Source: JAAYCI01 sp964367945 (GTDB lineage: Bacteria > Bacillota > Clostridia > Oscillospirales > Ruminococcaceae). Taken from it: a stretch of DNA of 10,179 nucleotides. The stretch is from NCBI GenBank assembly GCA_964367945.1, contig CAYIZZ010000086.1:1-10179 (forward strand), in the 5' to 3' direction. The translations under genes and the position numbers were made by a program. A model generated the notes under the pieces. The model was not told the origin of the DNA and ran no database searches. It was given only the letters and a program-made list of their open reading frames with translations. Each line of letters begins with the position of its first letter. The stretch's first letter is position 1. This document shows, piece by piece, positions 1 through 6,796 of the stretch.

Positions 1-51
1 TTTGCACATTTTTAAACAAAATATCATGTCTAACTTTTTGGGGTCAGTTCA
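1..51. mobile_element. right-edge remnant of a probable IS3-family insertion sequence
   Basis: Bases 27-51, read on the minus strand, begin TGAACTGACCCC and end GTTAGACA. This 25-base sequence starts with TG and resembles from memory the terminal inverted repeats of IS3-family elements (IS150-like group) in Firmicutes. In that reading the element lies to the left, its outer edge is base 51, and the window starts inside it. Bases 1-26 would be the non-coding stretch between transposase stop and inverted repeat; no transposase coding sequence can be recognised. The partner repeat and target duplication are outside the window, so the call rests on one end only. An isolated solo end left by a decayed element is the alternative. 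Confidence 0.5.
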
Positions 52-118
52 TTGTAGCGACAGTTTGTTTTTTGTTGTATACTTATTTTGTTTTCTCTAA
101 AATTTCAAAATGATACAT

Positions 119-880
119 TTATTTTATAACCGGTGCCAACAGCACACGGCCTGTACCTCTATATACATTCACAAGACCTTCACCTGATGCTGCAGAGCCC
201 AGTAATGTCTTGCCGCTACGCTCTACTGTAAACTCCAGTCCTGCACTCCACGCAATAGCCATGTTTCCGTCGATTTTCAGCACATCATTATGCAAGTCAA
301 TAGTAATAAGCTCTTCTTTAGGGCAATGTGATTCAAGACACGCAACACCATTTCCCTGCAGGCTTAGATTAAACAATCCTTCTTTACCCAGTGCTGCAGA
401 GCTCAGGTTCGAGCGCATTACCGCTTTATGCTGAAGGCTTGCCTCGCATGCTAAAAACAATCCATCATCAAGCACAATAGATCCGTTCCATTCGCCTACA
501 TCCACCAAAATAATGTGTTTATATGTGGGCTCCAGCACCAATGTTCCAGTTCCGGTATACTCTGGCTTTATAGCAGACTCACCCGTCACACTGCCACGGA
601 TTGTCTTGCCCAGCAAATCACCCACACCTTTTACACCGGTGGTAGCTGAAACATCCCCTACCATCCACTGCATAGCACCTGCTTGCAACACTATAGTGGA
701 CTTTGCTACATCACAAACCACTTGCCTTTTACGCACATTCATTGCGCTACTATAATATGCCGTCACTGCATTTTCCGGTCTTACACTCAAATCACGCTGA
801 TACTCAACAACTTTAAACGCCCCACGCTCTGCTATGATTTTCACATCGTCGTTATCAAAATAATTATAAATATTGTACAT
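119..880 (-). CDS. AIM24 family protein
   Basis: A 253-residue protein that I recognise as an AIM24-type beta-rich domain (the family named after yeast mitochondrial Aim24). Typical features are the segment STIVLQAGAMQWMVG (61-75), a glycine-rich stretch with VKGVGDLLGK (83-92) and GES (100-102), then GTGTLVLEPT (110-119), a central FLACEASL (142-149), and the closing SGEGLVNVYRGTGRVLLAP (232-250). There is no signal peptide or membrane segment, so it should be cytosolic. The molecular role of bacterial AIM24 proteins is not well defined and I assign none. The start is supported by AGGAGG at 887-892, six bases before ATG. The gene stands alone behind its own promoter. No clear terminator hairpin is seen in the 67 bases between its stop and the probable IS end. 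Confidence 0.85.
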   Translation of the reverse strand: MYNIYNYFDNDDVKIIAERGAFKVVEYQRDLSVRPENAVTAYYSSAMNVRKRQVVCDVAKSTIVLQAGAMQWMVGDVSATTGVKGVGDLLGKTIRGSVTGESAIKPEYTGTGTLVLEPTYKHIILVDVGEWNGSIVLDDGLFLACEASLQHKAVMRSNLSSAALGKEGLFNLSLQGNGVACLESHCPKEELITIDLHNDVLKIDGNMAIAWSAGLEFTVERSGKTLLGSAASGEGLVNVYRGTGRVLLAPVIK

Positions 881-914
881 AATATTCCTCCTGAAAAATT
901 ATACTTGCATTCCA

Positions 915-943
915 ATTTTAATTTTATTCCACTGTAGTGTCAA
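915..943 (-). promoter_or_regulatory. promoter of the AIM24-family gene
   Basis: On the minus strand TTGACA (943-938) and TAAAAT (920-915) are separated by 17 bases, a near-perfect vegetative promoter. Transcription would start near 908, giving a leader of roughly 28 bases containing the AGGAGG ribosome binding site. It lies downstream of the tRNA-Leu terminator, so the gene is probably expressed independently of the tRNA. Confidence 0.8.
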
Positions 944-999
944 GTTCAGAGCCATTATATATTTAATTTATTTCCTTTGAGCAGCACTATATTTTCAAT

Positions 1000-1028
1000 A
1001 AAAAAGACACCGAGCTTTACTCGGTGCC
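1000..1028 (-). terminator. Rho-independent terminator of the tRNA-Leu unit
   Basis: On the minus strand GGCACCGAG (1028-1020) pairs with CTCGGTGTC (1014-1006) across the loop TAAAG, a 9-bp stem with one G-U pair. Six T residues (1005-1000) follow directly. It ends the tRNA-Leu transcript and insulates the AIM24 gene's promoter. Confidence 0.92.
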
Positions 1029-1051
1029 TATTGGGTGCAGCGTCACGCTGC

Positions 1052-1138
1052 TGGTGCGGCCAAGAGGACTTGAACCTCCACCGAGTTGCCCCGACTAGAA
1101 CCTGAATCTAGCGCGTCTGCCGATTCCGCCATGGCCGC
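1052..1138 (-). tRNA. tRNA-Leu, anticodon CAG
   Basis: The 87-base gene reads GCGGCCA at the 5' acceptor strand and TGGCCGC at the 3' acceptor strand, with discriminator A and an encoded CCA (1054-1052). The anticodon stem is CTAGA/TCTAG around loop TTCAGGT, giving anticodon CAG (1104-1102), which reads CUG leucine codons, with G at position 37. A long variable arm (TCGGGGCAACTCGG) marks a class II tRNA, as expected for leucine. The T arm is GGAGG-TTCAAGT-CCTCT. Just after CCA, the 3' trailer forms a small hairpin GCAGCG-TGA-CGCTGC (1051-1037), followed by the terminator. The gene is monocistronic. tRNA-Leu 3' ends are often phage integration sites, but I see no duplicated 3' end in this window. 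Confidence 0.97.
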
Positions 1139-1195
1139 ATATTGTTCAATCATCTGAAACTATATGGAAAACACAATTTCTTTTGAACGAAATTT

Positions 1196-1224
1196 ATTAT
1201 ACCAAATCCATATATTTCTGTCAA
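1196..1224 (-). promoter_or_regulatory. consensus promoter of tRNA-Leu
   Basis: On the minus strand TTGACA (1224-1219) and TATAAT (1201-1196) match the vegetative consensus exactly, with the optimal 17-base spacer. The expected start near 1189 gives a 5' leader of about 50 bases before the mature tRNA at 1138, to be removed by RNase P. Full consensus fits a stable RNA gene with high expression. Confidence 0.9.
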
Positions 1225-1270
1225 GACTATTCTAGCTTTTTATAACTAATTCAACTAATGTATTAGCTAT

Positions 1271-1308
1271 AATAAAAAGCGCAAACACCACTATGGCATC
1301 TGCGCTTT
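1271..1308 (-). terminator. Rho-independent terminator of the arg operon
   Basis: Starting 14 bases after the argF stop, AAAGCGCA (1308-1301) pairs with TGCGCTTT (1283-1276). An inner helix TGCCA/TGGTG closes around a TAG loop, with a GA/TT internal mismatch between the two helices. The tail is rich in T (TTTTTATT over the last bases). It marks the end of the argCJBDF transcript. Confidence 0.85.
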
Positions 1309-1322
1309 GTATGTTTAATTAC

Positions 1323-2228
1323 TTATCTTCCCATCAAGCGAATCATAACCGCTTTTTGTGCGTGCAAACGATTTTCCGCCTCATCGAAAATCTCTTTCGC
1401 ATGTGCTTCAAACACATCTTCTGTGATCTCTTCACCTTTATGTGCAGGCAGGCAATGCTGCACCATGCACTTTTTATTCGCAAGCGCCATCAAGTCCTTG
1501 TTTAGCTGAAACTCACGAAATATCTCTTTACGGTTTTCAGCCTCAGTTTCTTGACCCATGCTTGCCCATACATCCGTTACTAGCACGTCTGCATCTTTTG
1601 CAGCTTCTTTAGGGTCGGTTGTAAGCACAAAGTTTTTATATTTTTTTGCAAACTCAAGTACTTCTGCTTTCGGCTTGTTTCCTTCAGGGCATGCCACAGT
1701 GATGCCCATTCCACATTTCAGTGCACCTACTATCATGGAGTTTGCCACGTTGTTTCCGTCGCCTACCCAGCCAATTTTCAAGCCTTCCAGTTTCCCTTTA
1801 TGTTCTTTCACTGTTTGTAAATCAGCTAAAATCTGGCACGGGTGATAATCATCGGTAAGCCCATTAATCACCGGTACACCGGAATATTTCGCTAGTGCTT
1901 CAACATCACTTTGTTTAAATGTGCGAATCATAATACCATCAAAATATCGGCCCAACACACGTGCTGTGTCCTCTACCGGCTCGCCACGTCCTATCTGACT
2001 TTCAGCTGCAGAAAGTACCACAGGATGCCCGCCCAGCTGATATACACCCACATCAAAGCTGCACCGTGTGCGAGTAGACGCTTTTTGAAATACCAGCGCC
2101 ACACTTTTACCTGAAAGCTCGCCGTTTTCAATCCCTGCACGCTGAGCCGCTTTTAGCTTTATCCCAAGCTCAATATTCTCTAAAATTTCGTCTCCGGACC
2201 AGTCGAGTAATTTTAATAAATGTTTCAT
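1323..2228 (-). CDS. argF: ornithine carbamoyltransferase
   Basis: Transfers the carbamoyl group of carbamoyl phosphate to ornithine to make citrulline in the cytosol. The 301-residue length is normal for the family. The carbamoyl-phosphate loop STRTR is at 51-55, DDYHPCQ at 126-132 (HPxQ motif), the second-domain segment DVWASMGQE at 219-227, and the ornithine-site HCLP with the catalytic cysteine at 258-261. HCLPA and WASMG separate it from aspartate carbamoyltransferase. The start ATG overlaps the argD stop in ATGA, with GGAGGAG in the last codons of argD as ribosome binding site, so translation is probably coupled. It is the last gene of the operon. The context argues for the anabolic enzyme rather than arginine-deiminase-pathway ArcB, since no arcA or arcC is present. 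Confidence 0.96.
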   Translation of the reverse strand: MKHLLKLLDWSGDEILENIELGIKLKAAQRAGIENGELSGKSVALVFQKASTRTRCSFDVGVYQLGGHPVVLSAAESQIGRGEPVEDTARVLGRYFDGIMIRTFKQSDVEALAKYSGVPVINGLTDDYHPCQILADLQTVKEHKGKLEGLKIGWVGDGNNVANSMIVGALKCGMGITVACPEGNKPKAEVLEFAKKYKNFVLTTDPKEAAKDADVLVTDVWASMGQETEAENRKEIFREFQLNKDLMALANKKCMVQHCLPAHKGEEITEDVFEAHAKEIFDEAENRLHAQKAVMIRLMGR

Positions 2229-3415
2229 GCCATCTCCTCCAACACTTCATTCAAAATAGTCATTCCTTCGTCTATTTCATCTTTCGTTATCACTAGTGGC
2301 GGCAACAATCTTAATTTATCTTTTGCCAGTAGACACAGCACGCCTTTTTCCATAGCTTTTTTCAAAACATCTACTGCCGCAATACCTTCCTTGAAAAGTA
2401 CTCCAAGCATCAGCCCTTCACCGTTCACCTGTATAACACCCGGCATATTCATCAGTTTTTCCTTTAAGTACATGCCCTTTTCTTTTACCTCTGCAAGGAA
2501 ATCATCATCCATACGCTCCATCACAACCAGCGCTCCTGCGCAAGCCACAGGATTACCTCCGTAAGTGGTAGCATGATCACCTCTACCCAGTACATTTTGG
2601 GTTTTTTCACTAAAAAGTACTGCGCCCAGTGGTAAGCCTCCACCTATTCCTTTTGCCAAGGTAACCACATCCGGCACCAGGTCTACTTGCTGAGAAGCTA
2701 AGAAGGTTCCTGTACGTCCTACACCTGTTTGCACTTCGTCGACTATCAGCAATATATCCCGCTCATCACACAGCTTTTGTACCGCTATAAGATACTCTTT
2801 CGGTAGCGGTACCACGCCGCCCTCGCCTTGTATGGCTTCTAGCATCACAGCGCACACCGTATCGTTCATCGCCTTGTCCAAAGCCTCTATGTCGCCGGCA
2901 GGCACATGTACAAACCCTTGTAAAAACGGATGGAAATTATGATGAAAATAATCTTGACCTGTGGCTGATAATGTGGCCATCGTGCGGCCATGGAACGAAT
3001 TTTCAAGCGTTATAATAACATTCCGTGTGTCTTTTTTTTCAGGATACTTATCGCGTGAATATTTACGCGCGGTCTTTATTGCGCCTTCATTAGCTTCTGC
3101 ACCACTGTTTGCAAAAAAAACTTTTTTCATGCCTGATTTTTCACAAATCATTTGCGCCAGTTGTGCCGAGGGTTCTGTATAATACAGATTAGATGTATGC
3201 TGAAGGCACGCTGCCTGCTGTGCCACTGCTTGTGCCCATTTTTCATCAGCCCACCCAAGACTATTCACGCCAATACCACTGGTGAAGTCTAAAAACACAT
3301 TATTTTCGGCGTCATATGCACGGCATCCTTTTCCTTTTACCAAACATAAATCAAAACGCGCATACGAATCCAGTACATACTCCGCATCCAGCTTTTTTAT
3401 TTCTTGGCTGTTCAT
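2225..3415 (-). CDS. argD: acetylornithine aminotransferase
   Basis: A PLP-dependent class III aminotransferase that moves the amino group of glutamate to N-acetylglutamate semialdehyde, giving N-acetylornithine. The 396 residues fit ArgD. Visible landmarks are the phosphate-binding SGAEA (104-108), FHGRT (141-145), the cofactor-ring aspartate in LLIVDEVQTGVGRTG (222-236), the Schiff-base lysine K255 in TLAKGIGGGLPLGA, and TTYGGNPVACA (283-293). The start is preceded by AAGGGG, which abuts the argB stop; the argB-argD gap is only 12 bases. Class III relatives such as ornithine or GABA aminotransferase share these motifs, but the position between argB and argF makes ArgD secure. It may also serve as succinyldiaminopimelate aminotransferase in lysine synthesis, as some family members do; that is inference. 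Confidence 0.96.
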   Translation of the reverse strand: MNSQEIKKLDAEYVLDSYARFDLCLVKGKGCRAYDAENNVFLDFTSGIGVNSLGWADEKWAQAVAQQAACLQHTSNLYYTEPSAQLAQMICEKSGMKKVFFANSGAEANEGAIKTARKYSRDKYPEKKDTRNVIITLENSFHGRTMATLSATGQDYFHHNFHPFLQGFVHVPAGDIEALDKAMNDTVCAVMLEAIQGEGGVVPLPKEYLIAVQKLCDERDILLIVDEVQTGVGRTGTFLASQQVDLVPDVVTLAKGIGGGLPLGAVLFSEKTQNVLGRGDHATTYGGNPVACAGALVVMERMDDDFLAEVKEKGMYLKEKLMNMPGVIQVNGEGLMLGVLFKEGIAAVDVLKKAMEKGVLCLLAKDKLRLLPPLVITKDEIDEGMTILNEVLEEMA

Positions 3416-3427
3416 ATTTTTCCCCTT

Positions 3428-4279
3428 TTAATTTTTGTATAGTAGTGTGCCGCTACCGCGTGTTGAAAAAATTTCTAAAAGTAGTGCGTGTGAGCGCCGC
3501 CCGTCCATGATGACAGCTGTTTCCACACCTTGTTGCAAACTTTCCACACATCCACGCACTTTGGGAATCATTCCTTTGCCAATTATCCCCTCGGAAATCA
3601 GTGTCTCGACTTCATTTATTTCCACATCGTTTATAAGTGTATTTTCATCATCTTTATCACGTAATAGGCCTGCCACATCTGTCATAGTAATCAGATTTTG
3701 TGCTCCCAATGCCACTGCAATTTTGCATGCAGCTGTATCTGCATTTATATTATAGGCCGTGCCGTCTTCCCCAACACCTATGGTAGCAATAACCGGAATA
3801 TATCCAGAGTCCAGAGCAAACGACAATAGTTTTGTCTCAACTTTATCAATTTCACCTACAAAACCCAGTTCTTCGTTTTGTTGATGACATAAAAGCATTC
3901 CACTATCCATTCCACATAGACCTATACCTCGGCCACCCAAAAGAGCTACCAGATCCTTATTCACCTTGCCTGCCAGCATCTGCTGTACCACTTCCATTGT
4001 CTCGGCATCGGTAACACGCAGACCGTTCACAAACTTGCTTTCTTTACCGATGCGCTTCAGCTGTGCCGAAATTTCCGGGCCGCCACCATGTACCAACACT
4101 ACACGTACTCCTATTAAGTTCAGCAATATCAAATCGCTCATCACAGCTGCTTTCAAGTCCGGGCTAGTCATTGCCGCACCGCCATATTTCACCACAATGG
4201 TTTTGCCCATATACTTTTTAATATATGGAGCTGCCTCGGCCATCACTTCGGCCATCACATTTATTCTGGGTTGTTCCAT
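3428..4279 (-). CDS. argB: N-acetylglutamate kinase
   Basis: Phosphorylates the gamma-carboxylate of N-acetylglutamate, the second step of the arginine pathway. The 283-residue amino acid kinase fold shows VVKYGGAAM with the phosphate lysine K31, the HGGGPEIS glycine loop (64-71), GLRVTD substrate segment (86-91), NINADTAA (177-184) and GKGMIPKV with K240 (235-241). The N-terminal extension ending in APYIKKYMGKTIVVKYGG resembles the extra helix of arginine-inhibited hexameric enzymes such as that of Thermotoga maritima. Feedback inhibition by arginine is therefore likely, which is normal where ArgJ recycles the acetyl group and ArgB is the controlled step; this is inferred. It sits 29 bases after argJ, with a GGGGG ribosome site before ATG. 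Confidence 0.96.
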   Translation of the reverse strand: MEQPRINVMAEVMAEAAPYIKKYMGKTIVVKYGGAAMTSPDLKAAVMSDLILLNLIGVRVVLVHGGGPEISAQLKRIGKESKFVNGLRVTDAETMEVVQQMLAGKVNKDLVALLGGRGIGLCGMDSGMLLCHQQNEELGFVGEIDKVETKLLSFALDSGYIPVIATIGVGEDGTAYNINADTAACKIAVALGAQNLITMTDVAGLLRDKDDENTLINDVEINEVETLISEGIIGKGMIPKVRGCVESLQQGVETAVIMDGRRSHALLLEIFSTRGSGTLLYKN

Positions 4280-4308
4280 TTTTTACCCCCGAGTTTTTAT
4301 ATTTTTAC

Positions 4309-5541
4309 TTAGCTTCTGTAGTCTCCGTTGATTTTCACATATTCATATGTCAAGTCACAACCCCAGGCAGTGCCTTCTGCTGTACCGTCGTTCATTTGAA
4401 TCACAATATCTATTTCCTTGGCAGACAATATACGTGATGCCTCATCTTCACTATACTGATGATGAGCCGAATGCCTGCACACCGTAACTTCCCCATATTC
4501 ACTTTTTAGTGACACTTCTATGTCATCCACTGAAAAATCCCCAGGTGTGTATCCAATAGCGCAAAGCACACGACCCCAGTTGGCATCTTCGCCAAACATT
4601 GCTGCCTTGAAAAGATCGCTTGAAATCACAGTTTTTGCAATATTTCTTGCTTGCTTTTTGTTTTGTGCGGTATTCACCTTGCAACACAATAGCTTGCTAG
4701 CGCCTTCTCCGTCAGATGCCAGCATTCGTGCCAGTTCTGTGAGCACTAGCAAAAGTGCACTGCAAAACGCATGGTAATCATCATTTTCAGACTGTATGCA
4801 TTGATTTTGGGCTAGGCCATTCGCTAGTATCGCCAATGTATCGTTTGTGGATGTGTCCCCATCCACGTTCACTTGGTTCAGTGTTTCTTTCACTGTTTCA
4901 CTAACCGCTTTTTGTAGCATATCTGCCGAAATACACACATCGGTAGTGACAAACGAAAGTAGCGTTGCCATGTCGGGACAAATCATCCCACTACCCTTTG
5001 CCGCCGCACCCAAAATACAGGTTTTACCGCCTAAAACAAAGCTTACTGCCGCTTCTTTCTTCACTGTATCAGTGGTCATCATGGCAACAGCAGCATCCGT
5101 GCCTGCATCATACGATAAACCATTGCATAACATAGGAATACCACGCTCAAACGGTCCTTTTTCCAGTGCCTGCCCAATGACACCGGTAGATGCCACCACC
5201 ACGTCTTCAGCTTTGATGCCAAGATTTTGCGCCAAAAGCTCACAGCTCCATTTTGCAAACTCTTCTCCGTTTGGTGCGCAGGTGTTCGCATTCCCACTGT
5301 TACATAAAATAGCCTGTGCTGTACCGCTTTCAAGGTGTCTTTTCGTCACGACAATCGGGGCACCTTTTACTTTGTTTTTTGTGTACACCGCCGCCGCAGT
5401 ACACTCTACATCGCTATAAATCAGCATCATGTCCGGCTTTTCACTACCTTTTTTAATTCCGGCATGTACCGCTGCCGCTTTAAAGCCCTTAGCGGCACAC
5501 ATACCGCCTTCTATCTTTTCATAGTTTTGGCTAAAACTCAT
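4309..5541 (-). CDS. argJ: glutamate N-acetyltransferase / ornithine acetyltransferase
   Basis: Transfers acetyl from N-acetylornithine to glutamate, closing the cyclic arginine route; bifunctional members also acetylate glutamate from acetyl-CoA. The precursor is 410 residues by the start chosen here. Characteristic segments are CNSGNANTC near 80-88, STGVIGQ near 119-124, and the autocleavage region GSGMICPDMATLLSFVTTD, where the nucleophile threonine after ATG-numbered A192 is T193. Cleavage there gives alpha and beta chains. A longer frame opens at 5592, but only the ATG at 5541 follows a good ribosome site (GGGAGG about ten bases upstream) and gives a normal N-terminus; the upstream ATG has none and would overlap argC. 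Whether this ArgJ is mono- or bifunctional cannot be read from the sequence. No argA or argE is in the window, which favours, without proving, the bifunctional form. Confidence 0.94.
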   Translation of the reverse strand: MSFSQNYEKIEGGMCAAKGFKAAAVHAGIKKGSEKPDMMLIYSDVECTAAAVYTKNKVKGAPIVVTKRHLESGTAQAILCNSGNANTCAPNGEEFAKWSCELLAQNLGIKAEDVVVASTGVIGQALEKGPFERGIPMLCNGLSYDAGTDAAVAMMTTDTVKKEAAVSFVLGGKTCILGAAAKGSGMICPDMATLLSFVTTDVCISADMLQKAVSETVKETLNQVNVDGDTSTNDTLAILANGLAQNQCIQSENDDYHAFCSALLLVLTELARMLASDGEGASKLLCCKVNTAQNKKQARNIAKTVISSDLFKAAMFGEDANWGRVLCAIGYTPGDFSVDDIEVSLKSEYGEVTVCRHSAHHQYSEDEASRILSAKEIDIVIQMNDGTAEGTAWGCDLTYEYVKINGDYRS

Positions 5542-5575
5542 AAAGCCAGTTCCTCCCACACAAATACACATGTTT

Positions 5576-6520
5576 TTATAAATATAATCCATCAGTTTCT
5601 TTTCTGCCCAGCATCAAGTTTATGCACTGCATGGCCGCACCGGCCGCACCCTTGCCGAGATTATCAAACCTCGCCACCAATAGCAACTGCTGCTCGTTGC
5701 CTAAAACAAACAGCTCCATATCATCGCGTGCCGCCATCTCGCAAGCTGATAGCATACCATCTTTCGGCACTGCTGCCAGCGCCTTCACATTTATAAGCGC
5801 TTCGTTTCGATAATAATCTTGATACAGCGCTGCCAGCCTGCCCGGTGAGCGCCATTTTTCAGCCACAGAAGAAGCAGATAGCGGTATGCTCACCTGCATG
5901 CCACGGTAATAATCCGCTACCACCGGCATAAAAATAGGCGGATGTTTAAGCTCGGCTACTTTTTGCATTTCCGGCAAATGCTTATGATGCAAGCTCAAAC
6001 CGTACATCCTGGGCGCATCATATAAAACAGGACGCTCTTCATCTTCATACGCAGCAATCATCTGCTTTCCACCACCGGAATATCCTGTAAGCGAATAACA
6101 TGTCAGCTGTAACGACGGCGATATAACACCCATCTCCACAAGTGGTGCCGCCAACGCTAAGAATCCACTGGAATGACAGCCGGGCACAGATACCCTATTT
6201 GCTGTTTTTATCTTTTTGCGTCTCGATCCAAGCTCTGCAAAGCCATACACCCAGTCATCATTCACTCGATGTGCCGTGGATGCATCGCATATCTTTGCAT
6301 CTTTGGGCGCAGCTTTCACTATTTCTTTTGCCGCATCATCAGGCAAGCAAAGCACCGACACATCAGCTGCTTCTACTGCCTTTACCCTTGTGGCTAAATC
6401 TTTGCGGTGTTCTTCCTCAACGCTTAAAATCTCTATATCTGCCAGCGCAGACAACCTATCGTGAATCTGCAAGCCCGTCGTTCCGGCCGCACCATCAATA
6501 TATACTTTATAATCTGCCAT
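5576..6520 (-). CDS. argC: N-acetyl-gamma-glutamyl-phosphate reductase, short (type 2) form
   Basis: NADPH-dependent reduction of N-acetylglutamyl phosphate to the semialdehyde, third step of the pathway. The 314-residue length, the N-terminal Rossmann signature YIDGAAGTTGLQIHDRL (7-23) and the active-site motif VPGCHSSGF with C115 (112-120) fit the short type 2 AGPR subfamily rather than the longer type 1 enzyme with GCYPT. DASTAHR (79-85) and GYSGGGKQMI (in the middle) are further family landmarks. The start has AAGGAG eight bases upstream. It is first in the operon, with the promoter and operators directly before it, and 34 bases separate its stop from the argJ start. Type 2 ArgC is common in Proteobacteria and present in some Firmicutes, so its pairing with Gram-positive-type neighbours is notable but not by itself proof of transfer. 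Confidence 0.93.
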   Translation of the reverse strand: MADYKVYIDGAAGTTGLQIHDRLSALADIEILSVEEEHRKDLATRVKAVEAADVSVLCLPDDAAKEIVKAAPKDAKICDASTAHRVNDDWVYGFAELGSRRKKIKTANRVSVPGCHSSGFLALAAPLVEMGVISPSLQLTCYSLTGYSGGGKQMIAAYEDEERPVLYDAPRMYGLSLHHKHLPEMQKVAELKHPPIFMPVVADYYRGMQVSIPLSASSVAEKWRSPGRLAALYQDYYRNEALINVKALAAVPKDGMLSACEMAARDDMELFVLGNEQQLLLVARFDNLGKGAAGAAMQCINLMLGRKETDGLYL

Positions 6521-6549
6521 ACTTTCTCCTTGTCTCTTGCACTTGTTTT

Positions 6550-6575
6550 ATTATATACATTTTTATGTATATAAT
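6550..6575. promoter_or_regulatory. perfect 26-base palindrome, probable arginine-repressor operator
   Basis: ATTATATACAT is repeated as its exact reverse complement ATGTATATAAT across TTTT, giving 11-base perfect arms. The centre has the four A/T bases and flanking AT found in ARG boxes, but the usual TGAAT/ATTCA arms are replaced by TATACAT/ATGTATA. The palindrome covers the -10 box and the entire spacer and touches the -35 box, so a bound dimeric or hexameric repressor would block RNA polymerase. AhrC/ArgR is the obvious candidate given the operon, but the arm sequence is non-canonical. Part of the symmetry could be incidental to an AT-rich promoter, although 11 perfect base pairs make this unlikely. 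Confidence 0.6.
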
Positions 6576-6578
6576 CAA
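6550..6578 (-). promoter_or_regulatory. promoter of the argCJBDF operon
   Basis: On the minus strand TTGATT (6578-6573) and TATAAT (6555-6550) have the optimal 17-base spacer. The start would be near 6543, giving a leader of about 22 bases that holds little beyond the argC ribosome site. Control therefore probably acts at initiation rather than by a riboswitch or attenuator. The spacer and -10 box are covered by a long palindrome, described separately. Confidence 0.85.
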
Positions 6579-6584
6579 GCAAAA

Positions 6585-6602
6585 AATGAATAAATATTAG
6601 TT
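6585..6602. promoter_or_regulatory. ARG-box-like operator upstream of the argC promoter
   Basis: The plus strand reads AATGAATAAATATTAGTT. The left half TGAAT and the A/T centre plus ATT match the ArgR/AhrC consensus (TGAAT-W4-ATTCA), while the last two conserved positions of the right arm differ. It lies just upstream of the -35 box; its centre is 31 bases from that of the promoter palindrome, about three helical turns, so both would face the same side of the DNA. Confidence 0.5.
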
Positions 6603-6720
6603 TGTTTCAAATTTTCTTTTTCTTTTCTCTTTTTTGCACATTCCACTATTTTAAATATACGGTGTTGACCACTAAAAAACAATGGCAATATATAACAAAA
6701 ATCATAATATGCATCCATAT

Positions 6721-6750
6721 TATAAAAATATGGCACAAAATGCACCATAT
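6721..6750 (-). terminator. probable terminator of the rrf2-cysK unit
   Basis: On the minus strand ATATGGTGCA (6750-6741) pairs with TGTGCCATAT (6737-6728) across TTT, ten base pairs including two G-U pairs, followed by a T-rich run. It begins 46 bases after the cysK stop. It is AT-rich and thus weaker than the other terminators in the window. The 3' arm can also pair with ATATGG just downstream (6720-6715), an alternative fold noted as a finding. Confidence 0.6.
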
Positions 6751-6796
6751 CCATGCATTCAATGCCAAATATCATAAATCAACTAATGGTTTCGTC

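Noticed and set aside
1052..1138. tRNA-Leu as an integration site for a genomic island
   Set aside because: No integrase gene and no duplicated tRNA 3' end are found in the window; both flanks carry ordinary chromosomal genes.
4847..5419. Long plus-strand open frame (190 codons) opposite argJ
   Set aside because: It is a mirror frame of a well-supported enzyme gene with no ribosome site or recognisable domain.
5542..5592. N-terminal extension of ArgJ from the ATG at 5592
   Set aside because: That ATG lacks a ribosome site and lies inside argC, whereas ATG 5541 follows GGGAGG and gives the usual ArgJ N-terminus.
6665..6694. TTGACC and TATATA on the plus strand as a promoter into cysK antisense
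   Set aside because: The spacer is 18 bases and both boxes are only partial matches in an AT-rich region; there is no plus-strand gene for it to serve, so it is not listed.
6575..6775. 66-codon minus-strand ORF between cysK and argC
   Set aside because: It covers the probable cysK terminator, the ARG-box-like site and the start of the argC promoter, has biased AT-rich composition, no clear ribosome site and no recognisable protein character.
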